From Algorimicrobium sp002414705 (GTDB taxonomy: Bacteria; Bacteroidota; Bacteroidia; Flavobacteriales; Flavobacteriaceae): a DNA stretch of 20,090 nt. A program made the position numbers and the translations under genes. Positions 7,468-16,128 of this stretch are shown here, piece by piece (within the stretch, counting starts at the first letter, position 1; each line of letters begins with the position of its first letter). The DNA lies in assembly GCA_963972425.1 (NCBI GenBank), contig CAXAUF010000051.1:1-20090 (forward strand), written 5' to 3'. The notes under the pieces are model-generated. The model was not told the DNA's origin. It saw only the letters and a program-made list of their open reading frames with translations, and made no database searches.

Positions 7468-9027
7468 CTATTCAATTATCATAGCTTTGAGTAAACCTGT
7501 TCGCGTATTAATCCAGATATAATTGAAAACTGATTTATTTTTACGTCTTTCTATACCTTGTTTGACAACTTCTTTAAATTGAGATTCTTTTTCCTTACTG
7601 TTTTTAGAAACAAAAATATTTACCACATCTGATAAAAATCTATTTTTTTCTTTGCCATTTTCTTTTAGCACAATTACATTAAAATTTTGATATTTTGTCT
7701 TGAAGTCAATTTGTGATAGATTGTCATTTCCATCAATTGTCAGATAGGTCTTCTCCAATTCACCTTCTAAACGCACATTTAAATTAGGTTGTAAAAAAGT
7801 ATTTAAATAAGATGCTTTTAGTAAATCTATTTCGGCTTGAAATAAAAATCTATCTTGAATATTATTCACATCAAACTCCCAATACGCATGCAATGGCGCG
7901 TGATCCATAAACTCTGCACGAATGCCTAATGTTGTTTTGGTTGGTGACACATAGGTATTACTGGCGTTTTTTATAGTAGCTTGAAAATCGTTAAAATTTA
8001 CAGTTCCAGCTTGACGGTCTGCTTTTACTTTTTCGGAATACCTAATTTTGGCGTCTATAATTTTCACTTCATCAAGCGCTAAATCAAACTTCAAATCACG
8101 TAACATTTTGCTATATAATGGTTTGATGCTTTCATCATCAGTTACTAATTTATCACGATAGATGTCCGCATCCATTTGGTTAATTAATACCTGTGGACTT
8201 TTTATTTGAAGTATAGAGTCTTGACGAAAACCATAATTAAAATCTTTTAGTTGAAGTGATTTAATAGTTATATCACAATGGTCACGCTCCACTTTTATAA
8301 TGCGAGACAATGCTTCTTTTGAGTATTTTGTTTTTAATGAAACATCCTGCAAATTAATTTGTTCATTTTGAATACTAGATTTTCCTGTTCTTAAATCATC
8401 ATAATCACTCATTCTAAAAAACAAACTATCAAAAAACAAGCTTAAATTCTCATAAGCTATTGGGGTTTTTTGCTTTTGAGTTTTTTCATCAAATCGTATA
8501 TTCTTTAATGAAAACCGCATATTCTCGATCTCTAACATTAAAGAATCGGTTTCCACATCATTAATTAGGATGTTTCCGTTTTCTATATTAAAATCATCCA
8601 ACTTCACGATTTTATTAAACGGTTTGTTGGTTTCCAATTTGTAAGCAGACTTTTGAACTTTAGGATTATGGTTATATAAAACATCTGGACTTTCCAATTG
8701 AATATTAGAAATATGAATGGTATTATTCACTAGATAGTTCCAATACCTAACATCTTTAACCAATAACTGATTTAGTTTCAGCGTTAGTAAAGTATCATTG
8801 GTTGTTTCTCCAACTCTAGAAAACATGAGTTCATCTACTTGTAAACTCCCAGAAAAAATATTCACACTTAAATTTGAATAGGAGACATTCATGGTTTTAG
8901 GAAGGTCGTTTTCTAGATAATTTGTCAGTTTATTTTTTACAAACCATTGCGCAACGAATAACAGTATAAAAATGCCAAAAATGATTCCCAAGCCTATTTT
9001 TAACCACTTTTTTCCAGATTTGTCCAT
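7468..9027 (-). CDS. AsmA/DUF748-like membrane-anchored protein
   Basis: The 519-residue protein has a short basic N terminus (MDKSGKKWLK) and one membrane segment at about 11-30. A long beta-rich domain follows, with repeated patterns such as LQVDELMFSRVG, IHISNIQLESPDVLY and LKLDDFNIENGNILINDV. This alternation of strands and the single anchor resemble AsmA/DUF748 proteins, which lie in the periplasm and, in related families, form lipid-carrying grooves between membranes. The match is by pattern only. It is divergent from the FMN-glutamate synthase-like gene with 61 bases between the starts, and it lies 101 bases upstream of the helicase gene on the same strand. The 7367-7467 gap has only a weak AT-rich hairpin (7441-7462), so the two may be co-transcribed. 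Confidence 0.55.
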   Translation of the reverse strand: MDKSGKKWLKIGLGIIFGIFILLFVAQWFVKNKLTNYLENDLPKTMNVSYSNLSVNIFSGSLQVDELMFSRVGETTNDTLLTLKLNQLLVKDVRYWNYLVNNTIHISNIQLESPDVLYNHNPKVQKSAYKLETNKPFNKIVKLDDFNIENGNILINDVETDSLMLEIENMRFSLKNIRFDEKTQKQKTPIAYENLSLFFDSLFFRMSDYDDLRTGKSSIQNEQINLQDVSLKTKYSKEALSRIIKVERDHCDITIKSLQLKDFNYGFRQDSILQIKSPQVLINQMDADIYRDKLVTDDESIKPLYSKMLRDLKFDLALDEVKIIDAKIRYSEKVKADRQAGTVNFNDFQATIKNASNTYVSPTKTTLGIRAEFMDHAPLHAYWEFDVNNIQDRFLFQAEIDLLKASYLNTFLQPNLNVRLEGELEKTYLTIDGNDNLSQIDFKTKYQNFNVIVLKENGKEKNRFLSDVVNIFVSKNSKEKESQFKEVVKQGIERRKNKSVFNYIWINTRTGLLKAMIIE

Positions 9028-9088
9028 TTCATAAAGATATCTAAAAATTCAAATTAATTTTAAATATATTTACCTAAAATTTAACGCT

Positions 9089-10660
9089 ATGAATGAATTT
9101 ATTGCCTTTTTTGCTTCAATATCTTGGTGGATGTGGATCTTAATTGCCCTTGTTTTGATTGCTATTCGCGATGTGTTTTTTCAAAAGCATCATACTATTA
9201 GTCACAACTTTCCAATTGTAGGTCATTTTAGATATATGTTAGAAAAAATTGGTCCTGAATTACGGCAGTATTTAGTAGCTAACAACAGAGAAGAACTACC
9301 ATTTAACCGCATTGAACGTGGATGGATTTACGCCTCTGCAAAACATGAAAACAACTACGAAGGCTTCGGAACCGATCGTGATATTTACGCACATCAGCAC
9401 ATTTTTATTAATAATGCTATGATGCCTTATAAAATTACAGATAACCATCCAAATGCTACTGATAACACCTTTCTGCCTTGTGCTAAAGTTATGGGACTTC
9501 ACAACAACCGAAGAAAACCGTTTAGACCAGCATCCGTTATAAACGTGAGCGCTATGAGTTTTGGATCATTATCAGCCAAAGCCGTGGAATCTATGAACAA
9601 AGGCGTTAAAATGGCGAATGCCTATCATAATACTGGAGAAGGTGGTTTATCACCATATCACTCGCATGGTGGTGATGTAATTTTTCATTTTGGAACCGGA
9701 TATTTTGGTGTTCGAAATGAGGATGGCACATTTTCTCTAGAAAAATTAGTAACATTAGTTAACAAAAATCCCTTTGTAAAAGCCATTGAAATAAAACTAT
9801 CGCAAGGTGCTAAACCCGGAAAAGGTGGTGTGTTACCAGGTGCAAAAATTACCCAAGAAATATCGGATATCAGACATGTACCATTGGGTAAAGATGTGTT
9901 ATCACCTCCTAACCATTCTGCGTTTTCAAACGTTTCAGAAATGTTAGAATTAATAGAACAAATAGCCGAAGCCACGGGTTTACCAGTCGGTATTAAAGCT
10001 GCCATTGGAAAATTAGACCAATGGGAAGAGTTAGCCGATTTAATGGTAAAAACTGGCAAAGGTCCGGATTTTATTACAGTTGATGGTGGCGAAGGCGGAA
10101 CAGGTGCTGCACCTCCTAGTTTTGCAGATCACGTGTCCTTACCATGGGTGTATGGTTTTAGTGATTTGTACAAGGTTTTCAAAAACAGAAATCTAACTGA
10201 ACGCATTGTTTTTATTGGAAGTGGAAAGTTAGGTTTTCCTGCAAAAGCTGCTATGGCATTTGCCATGGGAGCCGACTGTATTAATGTAGCACGTGAAGCC
10301 ATGATGAGTATTGGCTGTATTCAAGCACAAATTTGCCATACCAATCGCTGCCCAAGTGGTGTAGCAACGCAAAGTAAGTGGTTACAAAATGGCATTGATC
10401 CAACATTGAAATCTGCCAGATTAGCGCAATATTTTAAAACCTTTAGAAAAGAATTTATTGAAATAACACATGCAGCTGGCTACGAACATCCATGTCAGTT
10501 TAAAATGAATGATATTGCTGTAAATGTGGACGACCATAATTTATCCAAAGAATTAGACAGAACCTATCTGTATAATAAAACAGCTGTTCCTTTTAACGGT
10601 ATGCAAGAATTAAAAGATTGTATATATTTGGGTGGTCAGATAAATACATTAGAAAACTAA
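9089..10660 (+). CDS. FMN-binding glutamate synthase-family protein, membrane-anchored
   Basis: The 523-residue protein has an N-terminal membrane segment (about 11-26, rich in Trp, Ile and Leu) followed by the FMN-binding barrel of the glutamate synthase large subunit. Diagnostic blocks are INVSAMSFGSLS (151-162), NTGEGG (181-186), IKLSQGAKPGKGG (235-247), VDGGEGGTGAAP (331-342) and CHTNRCPSGVATQ. Cys410, Cys416 and Cys421 keep the C-x5-C-x4-C spacing that binds the 3Fe-4S cluster in GltB. The glutaminase domain and the C-terminal GXGXG domain are absent, and no gltD-like partner is nearby, so true glutamate synthesis from glutamine is doubtful; the physiological reaction is unknown to me. 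The DUF7935 gene follows after 21 bases and is probably co-transcribed. Confidence 0.9.
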   Translation: MNEFIAFFASISWWMWILIALVLIAIRDVFFQKHHTISHNFPIVGHFRYMLEKIGPELRQYLVANNREELPFNRIERGWIYASAKHENNYEGFGTDRDIYAHQHIFINNAMMPYKITDNHPNATDNTFLPCAKVMGLHNNRRKPFRPASVINVSAMSFGSLSAKAVESMNKGVKMANAYHNTGEGGLSPYHSHGGDVIFHFGTGYFGVRNEDGTFSLEKLVTLVNKNPFVKAIEIKLSQGAKPGKGGVLPGAKITQEISDIRHVPLGKDVLSPPNHSAFSNVSEMLELIEQIAEATGLPVGIKAAIGKLDQWEELADLMVKTGKGPDFITVDGGEGGTGAAPPSFADHVSLPWVYGFSDLYKVFKNRNLTERIVFIGSGKLGFPAKAAMAFAMGADCINVAREAMMSIGCIQAQICHTNRCPSGVATQSKWLQNGIDPTLKSARLAQYFKTFRKEFIEITHAAGYEHPCQFKMNDIAVNVDDHNLSKELDRTYLYNKTAVPFNGMQELKDCIYLGGQINTLEN

Positions 10661-10681
10661 CAACCAAAATACCTACTAACT

Positions 10682-11203
10682 ATGGAAATTGAAAAATTAT
10701 TTGAACTTTTTTTATACGCTATTCCAACCATTATAACCGGAATGATTGCTTATTATTTTTTTAAAGAACACACCAAAAATGAAGATGGCAGACGTAGGTT
10801 TTTACTTCATAAAGATATGCAAGCCAACACCATGCCTATCCGTTTACAAGCTTATGAGCGTATGGCGCTTTTTCTGGAACGCATTACGCCTTCAAAATTA
10901 CTCATTCGTGTCGCACCACTTTCCCCTAATAAGGAAGATTACGAATCGTTATTAATACAAAGTATTGAGCAGGAATTTGAGCACAACTTATCGCAACAAA
11001 TTTACTTAACGGACGATTGCTGGAATATTATTACGGCTGCCAAAAATGCCACGATGCAACTGATAAGAAAAGCTGCTTTGCTAGAAAAAACAGATACAGC
11101 TAACAAACTCCGTGAAGTAGTCCTTACAGAAATGATGGAAAAACGCGCTCCTAGTGATGCCGCTTTATCATTTATTAAACAAGAGGTTGGTGAGATGTGG
11201 TAG
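10682..11203 (+). CDS. DUF7935-type membrane-anchored protein
   Basis: The 173-residue protein has an N-terminal membrane segment (about 7-27) and a soluble helical part with a conserved-looking core: GRRRFLLHKDMQANTMPIR, LQAYERMALFLERITP, EQEFEHNLSQQIY and KNATMQLIRKAAL. I associate this pattern with the flavobacterial family DUF7935 (from memory, not searched). No catalytic motif is visible and the function is unknown. It starts 21 bases after the FMN-binding protein, which also carries an N-terminal anchor, so the two may act at the same membrane; this is inference from position. Confidence 0.7.
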   Translation: MEIEKLFELFLYAIPTIITGMIAYYFFKEHTKNEDGRRRFLLHKDMQANTMPIRLQAYERMALFLERITPSKLLIRVAPLSPNKEDYESLLIQSIEQEFEHNLSQQIYLTDDCWNIITAAKNATMQLIRKAALLEKTDTANKLREVVLTEMMEKRAPSDAALSFIKQEVGEMW

Positions 11204-11304
11204 ATGTTTTATTATATTAGTTGTAGCACGTTAAGAATTGAGGTAGTTTAAAATATATCCTCATTAATATTTGTGCGTCATTAAAAGAACTAAATTGATA
11301 GAAT

Positions 11305-11781
11305 ATGATTGATATACTACTGAATGCCAAAAAAATAAAATATTCTTCAAATTTGAATGTTGATAGTTTAAAACATAAACTAGAGGAACGCTTTGATCAA
11401 AGTCCATCAACATTTGTGGGGAGTTTTATCAATCAAAATGTGTTTGCTGCCTATGATAAATGGTCCGTTATTGCTTGGTATGTGCCAAATTTTAAAAGGA
11501 AATCGGCTTATTTAAAAGGCGAAATTTTAAAATCAGAAAAAGGGACTTTATTAAATTTAAGCATGAAACCCAATACCATGTTATCCGTTGGCCCTATACT
11601 TTCTTTATTATTTGGAATAATTCTCATAATTGCAACAAATGAGAATACAGACAATTCACGTTTCTTATTTATAGGGTTGTTCTTTATTTTAATAGGAGTT
11701 TTGTATTACGCTTTTGGAATTTATTCAAGAAATAGATTACAAAACAATTTTGATAAAAATTTGGATTTACAAAAAGTTTAA
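11305..11781 (+). CDS. Hypothetical protein with two membrane segments
   Basis: The 158-residue protein has a soluble N-terminal part (1-90) containing a beta-rich stretch from FVGSFINQNVFAAYDKW to SAYLKGEILKSEKGTLLNLS. Two membrane helices follow at about 92-110 and 119-140, then a basic/polar tail. I do not recognise the family. The order beta-rich domain then paired helices recalls small YcxB-like or bacterial PH-like membrane proteins, but this is only a resemblance. The 101-base gap before it has imperfect inverted repeats (TGAGG near 11239-11243 with CCTCA near 11259-11263) and a near-miss promoter box AATATTTG at 11266-11273. The next small membrane protein starts 7 bases after its stop, so they form a pair. 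Confidence 0.65.
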   Translation: MIDILLNAKKIKYSSNLNVDSLKHKLEERFDQSPSTFVGSFINQNVFAAYDKWSVIAWYVPNFKRKSAYLKGEILKSEKGTLLNLSMKPNTMLSVGPILSLLFGIILIIATNENTDNSRFLFIGLFFILIGVLYYAFGIYSRNRLQNNFDKNLDLQKV

Positions 11782-11788
11782 ATAAAAA

Positions 11789-12169
11789 ATGAAAGCAACA
11801 TTTTTTAAATTACCAGAATACTACCTAATTATGTTAGCTGTTTTAGCTGGTTACTCACCTCCATTTAATTTAAATCTTATTTCTATTGGATTAGTTGGAA
11901 TCTTTATTCTTCAAATTATTTTTAAAAACAGAATTTCAGGAATAGCACTTGGAACTCTTTTCTTTTTGGCAAACCTATATTTTCTTGGGGCTTTGCTCTC
12001 AGAATTTAATGAATTCACGGAATTTAATAATCAAGCAAAACAATTACTGACTTTCGGTTTAACTATTTGGATTGTAAATATCTTAATATCATTGACTATG
12101 ATTTATAAATATGCAAGCAATAACTTTAAAACCGATTCTCAAATAGAATTAGACAATCAAGCTATTTAA
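11789..12169 (+). CDS. Hypothetical small integral membrane protein (four helices)
   Basis: The 126-residue protein is mostly hydrophobic, with probable membrane helices at about 9-24, 28-46, 50-71 and 87-108 and a polar C-terminal tail ending DNQAI. No catalytic or transport motif is visible and I recognise no family. It starts 7 bases after the previous small membrane protein, so they are probably translated from one transcript. It converges with the patatin operon, separated by 52 bases that hold a hairpin terminator. Confidence 0.65.
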   Translation: MKATFFKLPEYYLIMLAVLAGYSPPFNLNLISIGLVGIFILQIIFKNRISGIALGTLFFLANLYFLGALLSEFNEFTEFNNQAKQLLTFGLTIWIVNILISLTMIYKYASNNFKTDSQIELDNQAI

Positions 12170-12183
12170 TCAAAAACCAGGAT

Positions 12184-12223
12184 GGTGTTACAAATCGTCA
12201 AGCATTAACACCTAGTCTTTTTT
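12184..12223 (+). terminator. Probable terminator between convergent genes
   Basis: GGTGTTA (12184-12190) and TAACACC (12206-12212) form a 7-bp stem with a 15-base loop, followed after five bases by six T (12218-12223). The T run reaches into the stop codon of the patatin gene on the other strand. The stem is short, so strength is uncertain; it may serve both directions, since the opposite strand has a TTTTT about seven bases beyond the stem. Confidence 0.45.
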
Positions 12224-13112
12224 ACGTATTATTTGTATGCCGCTTTTGTGCATTATCATACCCTTGCTGCCACCACTTTGTCATGAGCCGCTTGCTGAAT
12301 ATTAAAGAATTCTCGGTTAAGCTGGATGGTGTGTAGTATAAATTGAGTTTTACTCCTCTGTTTTTTGCCGCCAATTTGCCAATCAAGATATCATTACGCT
12401 CTACTTGATTTAGTAAATGTCCAAACAAATTAATCATAAGAGAAAACGGGTTTTTACCCAATACTTTTTGGTGTTCAATATTTTCTGCTTCCAAAATTAT
12501 AGCATCCACTTCTGTGGCTCCTCTATTTATAGCTTCCCGAATAGGCACTACACAACCTAAACCACCGTCTGCGTATTCAAAACCGTTAACTTTTGCTATA
12601 GACATAAATGGAATATAGTTACAGGAAATCCAAATCCAATTGCAGAACTCGTCATAGCTGCAATCTTTGATGGATTTGTATTCCACCGAGTTTTTTGATA
12701 GATTAGACACCGTAACAACCACTTCTTTATTTATGGTACGTATTTTATGATATTCCTGTTCTGTAAATTTCTTTTTTATATGACGCCTTAAAGCTTTGCT
12801 TTCTCCAAAAGTCCGTTTTCTACGAATAAATTGCCAAATGGAATTAACAAAATCAATAGATACATATTCACGATCTCCTTTTTTGCGTTGCACAAAGGGA
12901 CTCACGCTAAAAATATCATGTTGTTGCACATTCGTGTACATATCATAAAGTTTCGGAATATCACCAACGGCTAAATGCGGAATTAATAAACTACCTGTAG
13001 ATGTCCCTAAAAACATATCATACGTTTTACCCTTTTCCTCCATTAAATATTGTGCTACGCCTCCTGCATAAGCACCTTTACTTCCGCCTCCTGATATCAC
13101 TAATGCTTTCAT
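12222..13112 (-). CDS. Patatin-like phospholipase (second of a tandem pair)
   Basis: The 296-residue protein is a patatin-type acyl hydrolase expected to cleave acyl chains from glycerophospholipids with a Ser-Asp dyad. The oxyanion-hole glycine block GGGSKGA is at 8-14, the nucleophile elbow GTSTG at 36-40 (Ser38), and the catalytic Asp182 lies in ADGGLG. No signal peptide is seen, so it is likely cytoplasmic. By hand count it shares about 104 of the first 190 residues (55%) with the upstream paralogue, without gaps. Its ATG overlaps the TAA of that gene by one base (TAATG at 13114-13110), implying coupled translation. It is the last gene of the aminopeptidase-patatin-patatin operon. Confidence 0.88.
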   Translation of the reverse strand: MKALVISGGGSKGAYAGGVAQYLMEEKGKTYDMFLGTSTGSLLIPHLAVGDIPKLYDMYTNVQQHDIFSVSPFVQRKKGDREYVSIDFVNSIWQFIRRKRTFGESKALRRHIKKKFTEQEYHKIRTINKEVVVTVSNLSKNSVEYKSIKDCSYDEFCNWIWISCNYIPFMSIAKVNGFEYADGGLGCVVPIREAINRGATEVDAIILEAENIEHQKVLGKNPFSLMINLFGHLLNQVERNDILIGKLAAKNRGVKLNLYYTPSSLTENSLIFSKRLMTKWWQQGYDNAQKRHTNNT

Positions 13113-14041
13113 TATTCTGTTATGGTTTCGGTTTCTGTTTCTATTTCTAACTGGCTTGTTTCTTGATTTTTATATTTGGCAAAATCGAAACCACTTTGCC
13201 ACCACTTGGTCATTTTTTCCTTATCAAAAACTAACGAATTAGTTGTTAAAACCGTTGGTGTGTAATAAAAATTAATAATAGCATTTTGATTATTAGCCAC
13301 AAATTTGCCAATTCTGATATTCTGACTTTCTATTCTATCCAACATAAACGCAAACATATTGGTTAATAACGAAAAAGCGTTTAATGATGGCATTCTGTTA
13401 AATTGCGTCACTTCAGTTTGCAAAATAATGGCATCTACCGTTGTTGCACCGCGCTTTATAGCTTCCTCAATAGGCACCATAGAACCCAATCCACCATCTG
13501 CATATTCGCAACCATCCTTCTTAACTAGCGTCATAAAAGGCGCGTAATTACAGGAAATCCAAATCCATTCACAATACTCCTCGTAGCTAAAATCGTTAAT
13601 AGATTTATATTCTACTTGATTTAAGGATAAATTTGAAACTGTAACCACAATATCCGTTTTAGAAGCTTTTAAAACATCAAATTCACTCTCTGAAAGCGTA
13701 TTCTGAATGAGCTTCTTTAAATTATGACTTTCGCCAAATGTTTTACTACCACGCAATAAATTCCGAAGTACATTAAAGTGATTAATACCAATGGTTTCTA
13801 CACCTTTTCTCTTTTTAATAGTAAAAGGACGACGATTAAAAATAGCATGCTGATTGACATTGGTATAAACACCTTTAATTTTATCAACATTCTTCAAACC
13901 CAAATGTGATACGAGCAAACTCCCTGTTGATGTACCGATCAGTAAATCATATTCATGTTTTTTTTCCTCAATTAAATATTGCGCTACACCACCTGCAAAA
14001 GCACCTTTACTTCCTCCTCCTGAAATGACTAAAGCACGCAT
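13112..14041 (-). CDS. Patatin-like phospholipase (first of a tandem pair)
   Basis: The 309-residue paralogue of the next gene has an intact dyad: GGGSKGA at 8-14, GTSTG with Ser38, and ADGGLG with Asp182. The WISCNYAPFM block (161-170) is nearly identical in both copies. It differs from its partner mainly at 74-130 and in an extra acidic tail, LEIETETETITE, encoded by a short hexanucleotide repeat. No export signal is visible. The start ATG at 14041-14039 lies only 2 bases after the stop of the M1 aminopeptidase gene, so the three genes form one tight operon. Lipid hydrolase activity is inferred from family; the in vivo substrate and the reason for keeping two copies are unknown. Confidence 0.88.
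   Translation of the reverse strand: MRALVISGGGSKGAFAGGVAQYLIEEKKHEYDLLIGTSTGSLLVSHLGLKNVDKIKGVYTNVNQHAIFNRRPFTIKKRKGVETIGINHFNVLRNLLRGSKTFGESHNLKKLIQNTLSESEFDVLKASKTDIVVTVSNLSLNQVEYKSINDFSYEEYCEWIWISCNYAPFMTLVKKDGCEYADGGLGSMVPIEEAIKRGATTVDAIILQTEVTQFNRMPSLNAFSLLTNMFAFMLDRIESQNIRIGKFVANNQNAIINFYYTPTVLTTNSLVFDKEKMTKWWQSGFDFAKYKNQETSQLEIETETETITE
13124..13147 (-). repeat. Short hexanucleotide repeat encoding an Glu-Thr tail
   Basis: Four consecutive 6-base units on the - strand (GAAATA, GAAACA, GAAACC, GAAACC) encode EIETETET near the C terminus of the first patatin. The second patatin lacks this tail. Such a repeat could vary in length by slippage without shifting the frame. Confidence 0.6.
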
Positions 14042-14043
14042 AT

Positions 14044-16047
14044 TTATTGATTTTTATTAGTTAAACGTTGAATAATAACTTCATATTTTTCGCTATTTGA
14101 CAATTGATCTAGTAAATTTTTAGCAAACGATTTAAATTGCCAACTATGATGATTGGTTGCAACAATCAAATTAGCAATTGCTGTTTCTGTAAACACATTT
14201 AAAGCATTTAAATACGAAAACGCGCCTTGCCGCACATCAAAACTATAATCTGCGGACGTATAAGACACCAATTCATCAGAATACAGTTGCTTGTTTGCTG
14301 CTTCGTATTCTGGTGTAGAAAGCGCTAAAACTAACCACAACAATCGTACGTTTTTATCTGGCAACCCACTAATTGCTTTAGTCTGATTTAGATAATCAAC
14401 CTGTTTTTCGGGAAAATTAACCCATAAATTATATAATGCAGATTCAATGGTAATGTAAGACTTATCAGTTAATAGGGACTCATAATCTGACTTTAATGCC
14501 AGAGGAATTTTTGTGAGATTTTTTGCAATAGCCTGACGTACTTTTAAACCATCATCAAAAACATCAGCTGTTATCCGTTCTGGAACTTGGGCTATAATTT
14601 TAGCTTTAGCCTCATCTGAAATTGGTGCCGACAAATAATAATCGCATTTCGCATTTTTAGCTTCACAATCTGCCATTAGATATTCTTGAATGTACTGCGA
14701 TTTCTCTAAACTTACCAAAGCTTCATTATAGGGAAATGTTTGAGAATCTAACCAAGTTGCAACAAAATTATCAAGTTTTAAACCACTTGCTTTTTCAGCT
14801 TCAGTAATAAAATTAGATGTTTCTACATTTCTAAACTGATAGATTTCTAAATAACTTTTAACAGTGGTTTTAAAAGCGTCATCGCCAATTTTTTCTCGTA
14901 AAGCGTGTAAAACCCATGCACCTTTTTTATAAAAGGTAGTACTACTCGATTTCGGGTTTAATAAAGACGTTCCTTCTTTTCTGCTATCTTGCTCTAGTAA
15001 TTCTTGCGCATATTCATACAAACGCATGTAGTAATAATTTTTACCAAAAACGTCCCTTTCAGCTAAAAGCGCATAATACGTAGCAAACCCTTCTTGTAGC
15101 CAATGGTGTGTTCCAGACGTTTCTGTAACTAAATTTCCAAACCATTGATGTGCTAACTCATGTGCATTGACATTTACATAATTCCGATCATTAAAACCAA
15201 TAGAATCAACCACAAATGTATCTGCAAAAATAGTAGTTCCCGTGTTTTCCATTCCGGAATACAGAAAATCATGAACAGGAATTTGCTTGTAATTTTGCCA
15301 TGGATACGGAAAACCAATTTCGGTTTCTAGAAAATTAAACATTTGAGTCGTATACCTATATGTTGGTTCTACTTTTATAGAATCTTTCGGGTAATAATAC
15401 ATGTGTAACGGAGTTCCACTTGCAGAAACGTCTTCAATTTTATTATATTTACCAACCGCTAAAGCCACTAGATAGCTTACCATGGGTTGTTTCATATTAT
15501 AATTCCAAATGGTTTTATCACCTAAAACCTGTGTGTCAATTAATTTTCCATTGGAAATAACCTGATAGTTTGAATCAAATTCAATAGTTAAATCAAATTC
15601 AATCTTATCATTCATATCATCAATACTCGGCAACCAATTACTGGTGTATTTCCCTTGTCCTTGTGTCCAGATCTGATTTGGCGCTTCATTATCCCAACCC
15701 ACAAAATACAGCGCTTTTTTAGGTGTGGCAGTGTATTGAAACGTTATTTGATTTTCTTGTGAAGCTTTAAATGAATGGAAAAGAATCAATTTTTTACCAT
15801 CATTTTTGTGTAAAATTTCTTCGCCATTCATCAAAACGTTAGAAAACATCATATTCTGTGAGTCCAAAAAAATGGAATCCGTAGGTTTTAAAATTTCAAA
15901 AACAACCTGAATATCTCCAGAAATACGTTTTGTTGAAATATCAGGCTCAACATAGGCTTGAATTTTCTTAAAATCCACATAATCTGCCTGTTGCGAAACT
16001 GCAATATGGCAAAAAAACAATCCAATGGAGACTAAAATATATTTCAT
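14044..16047 (-). CDS. Secreted M1-family aminopeptidase
   Basis: This zinc metallopeptidase removes N-terminal residues from peptides. From the chosen start it has 667 residues, with a signal peptide MKYILVSIGLFFCHIAVSQQ (cleavage near 19). The substrate-anchoring motif appears as GMEN (265-268, GAMEN-like), the zinc site as HELAH (296-300), and the third ligand as Glu319 in WLQEGFA, at the family spacing. A C-terminal helical region is present but shorter than in Escherichia coli PepN. The frame is open to an ATG at 16140, but this would overlap recG and put 31 residues before the signal peptide; the ATG at 16047-16045 is preferred. Export implies a periplasmic or surface role. It heads the operon with the two patatin genes. 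Confidence 0.9.
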   Translation of the reverse strand: MKYILVSIGLFFCHIAVSQQADYVDFKKIQAYVEPDISTKRISGDIQVVFEILKPTDSIFLDSQNMMFSNVLMNGEEILHKNDGKKLILFHSFKASQENQITFQYTATPKKALYFVGWDNEAPNQIWTQGQGKYTSNWLPSIDDMNDKIEFDLTIEFDSNYQVISNGKLIDTQVLGDKTIWNYNMKQPMVSYLVALAVGKYNKIEDVSASGTPLHMYYYPKDSIKVEPTYRYTTQMFNFLETEIGFPYPWQNYKQIPVHDFLYSGMENTGTTIFADTFVVDSIGFNDRNYVNVNAHELAHQWFGNLVTETSGTHHWLQEGFATYYALLAERDVFGKNYYYMRLYEYAQELLEQDSRKEGTSLLNPKSSSTTFYKKGAWVLHALREKIGDDAFKTTVKSYLEIYQFRNVETSNFITEAEKASGLKLDNFVATWLDSQTFPYNEALVSLEKSQYIQEYLMADCEAKNAKCDYYLSAPISDEAKAKIIAQVPERITADVFDDGLKVRQAIAKNLTKIPLALKSDYESLLTDKSYITIESALYNLWVNFPEKQVDYLNQTKAISGLPDKNVRLLWLVLALSTPEYEAANKQLYSDELVSYTSADYSFDVRQGAFSYLNALNVFTETAIANLIVATNHHSWQFKSFAKNLLDQLSNSEKYEVIIQRLTNKNQ

Positions 16048-16128
16048 AGTGTGATGTAAACAAATACTGCTCCAAAATACAAAAAATTGCATTTTATGAA
16101 TTGATTGAAATGACTTAAATTCGCTTTT

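Noticed and set aside
9685..10059. Long frame on the - strand opposite the FMN-glutamate synthase-like gene
   Set aside because: The opposite strand encodes highly conserved FMN-barrel motifs, so this frame is a shadow.
12222..14041. Patatin genes considered as CBASS effectors (CapV-like)
   Set aside because: There is no CD-NTase, Cap2/Cap3 or other defence gene nearby, and they are coupled to a peptidase gene instead.
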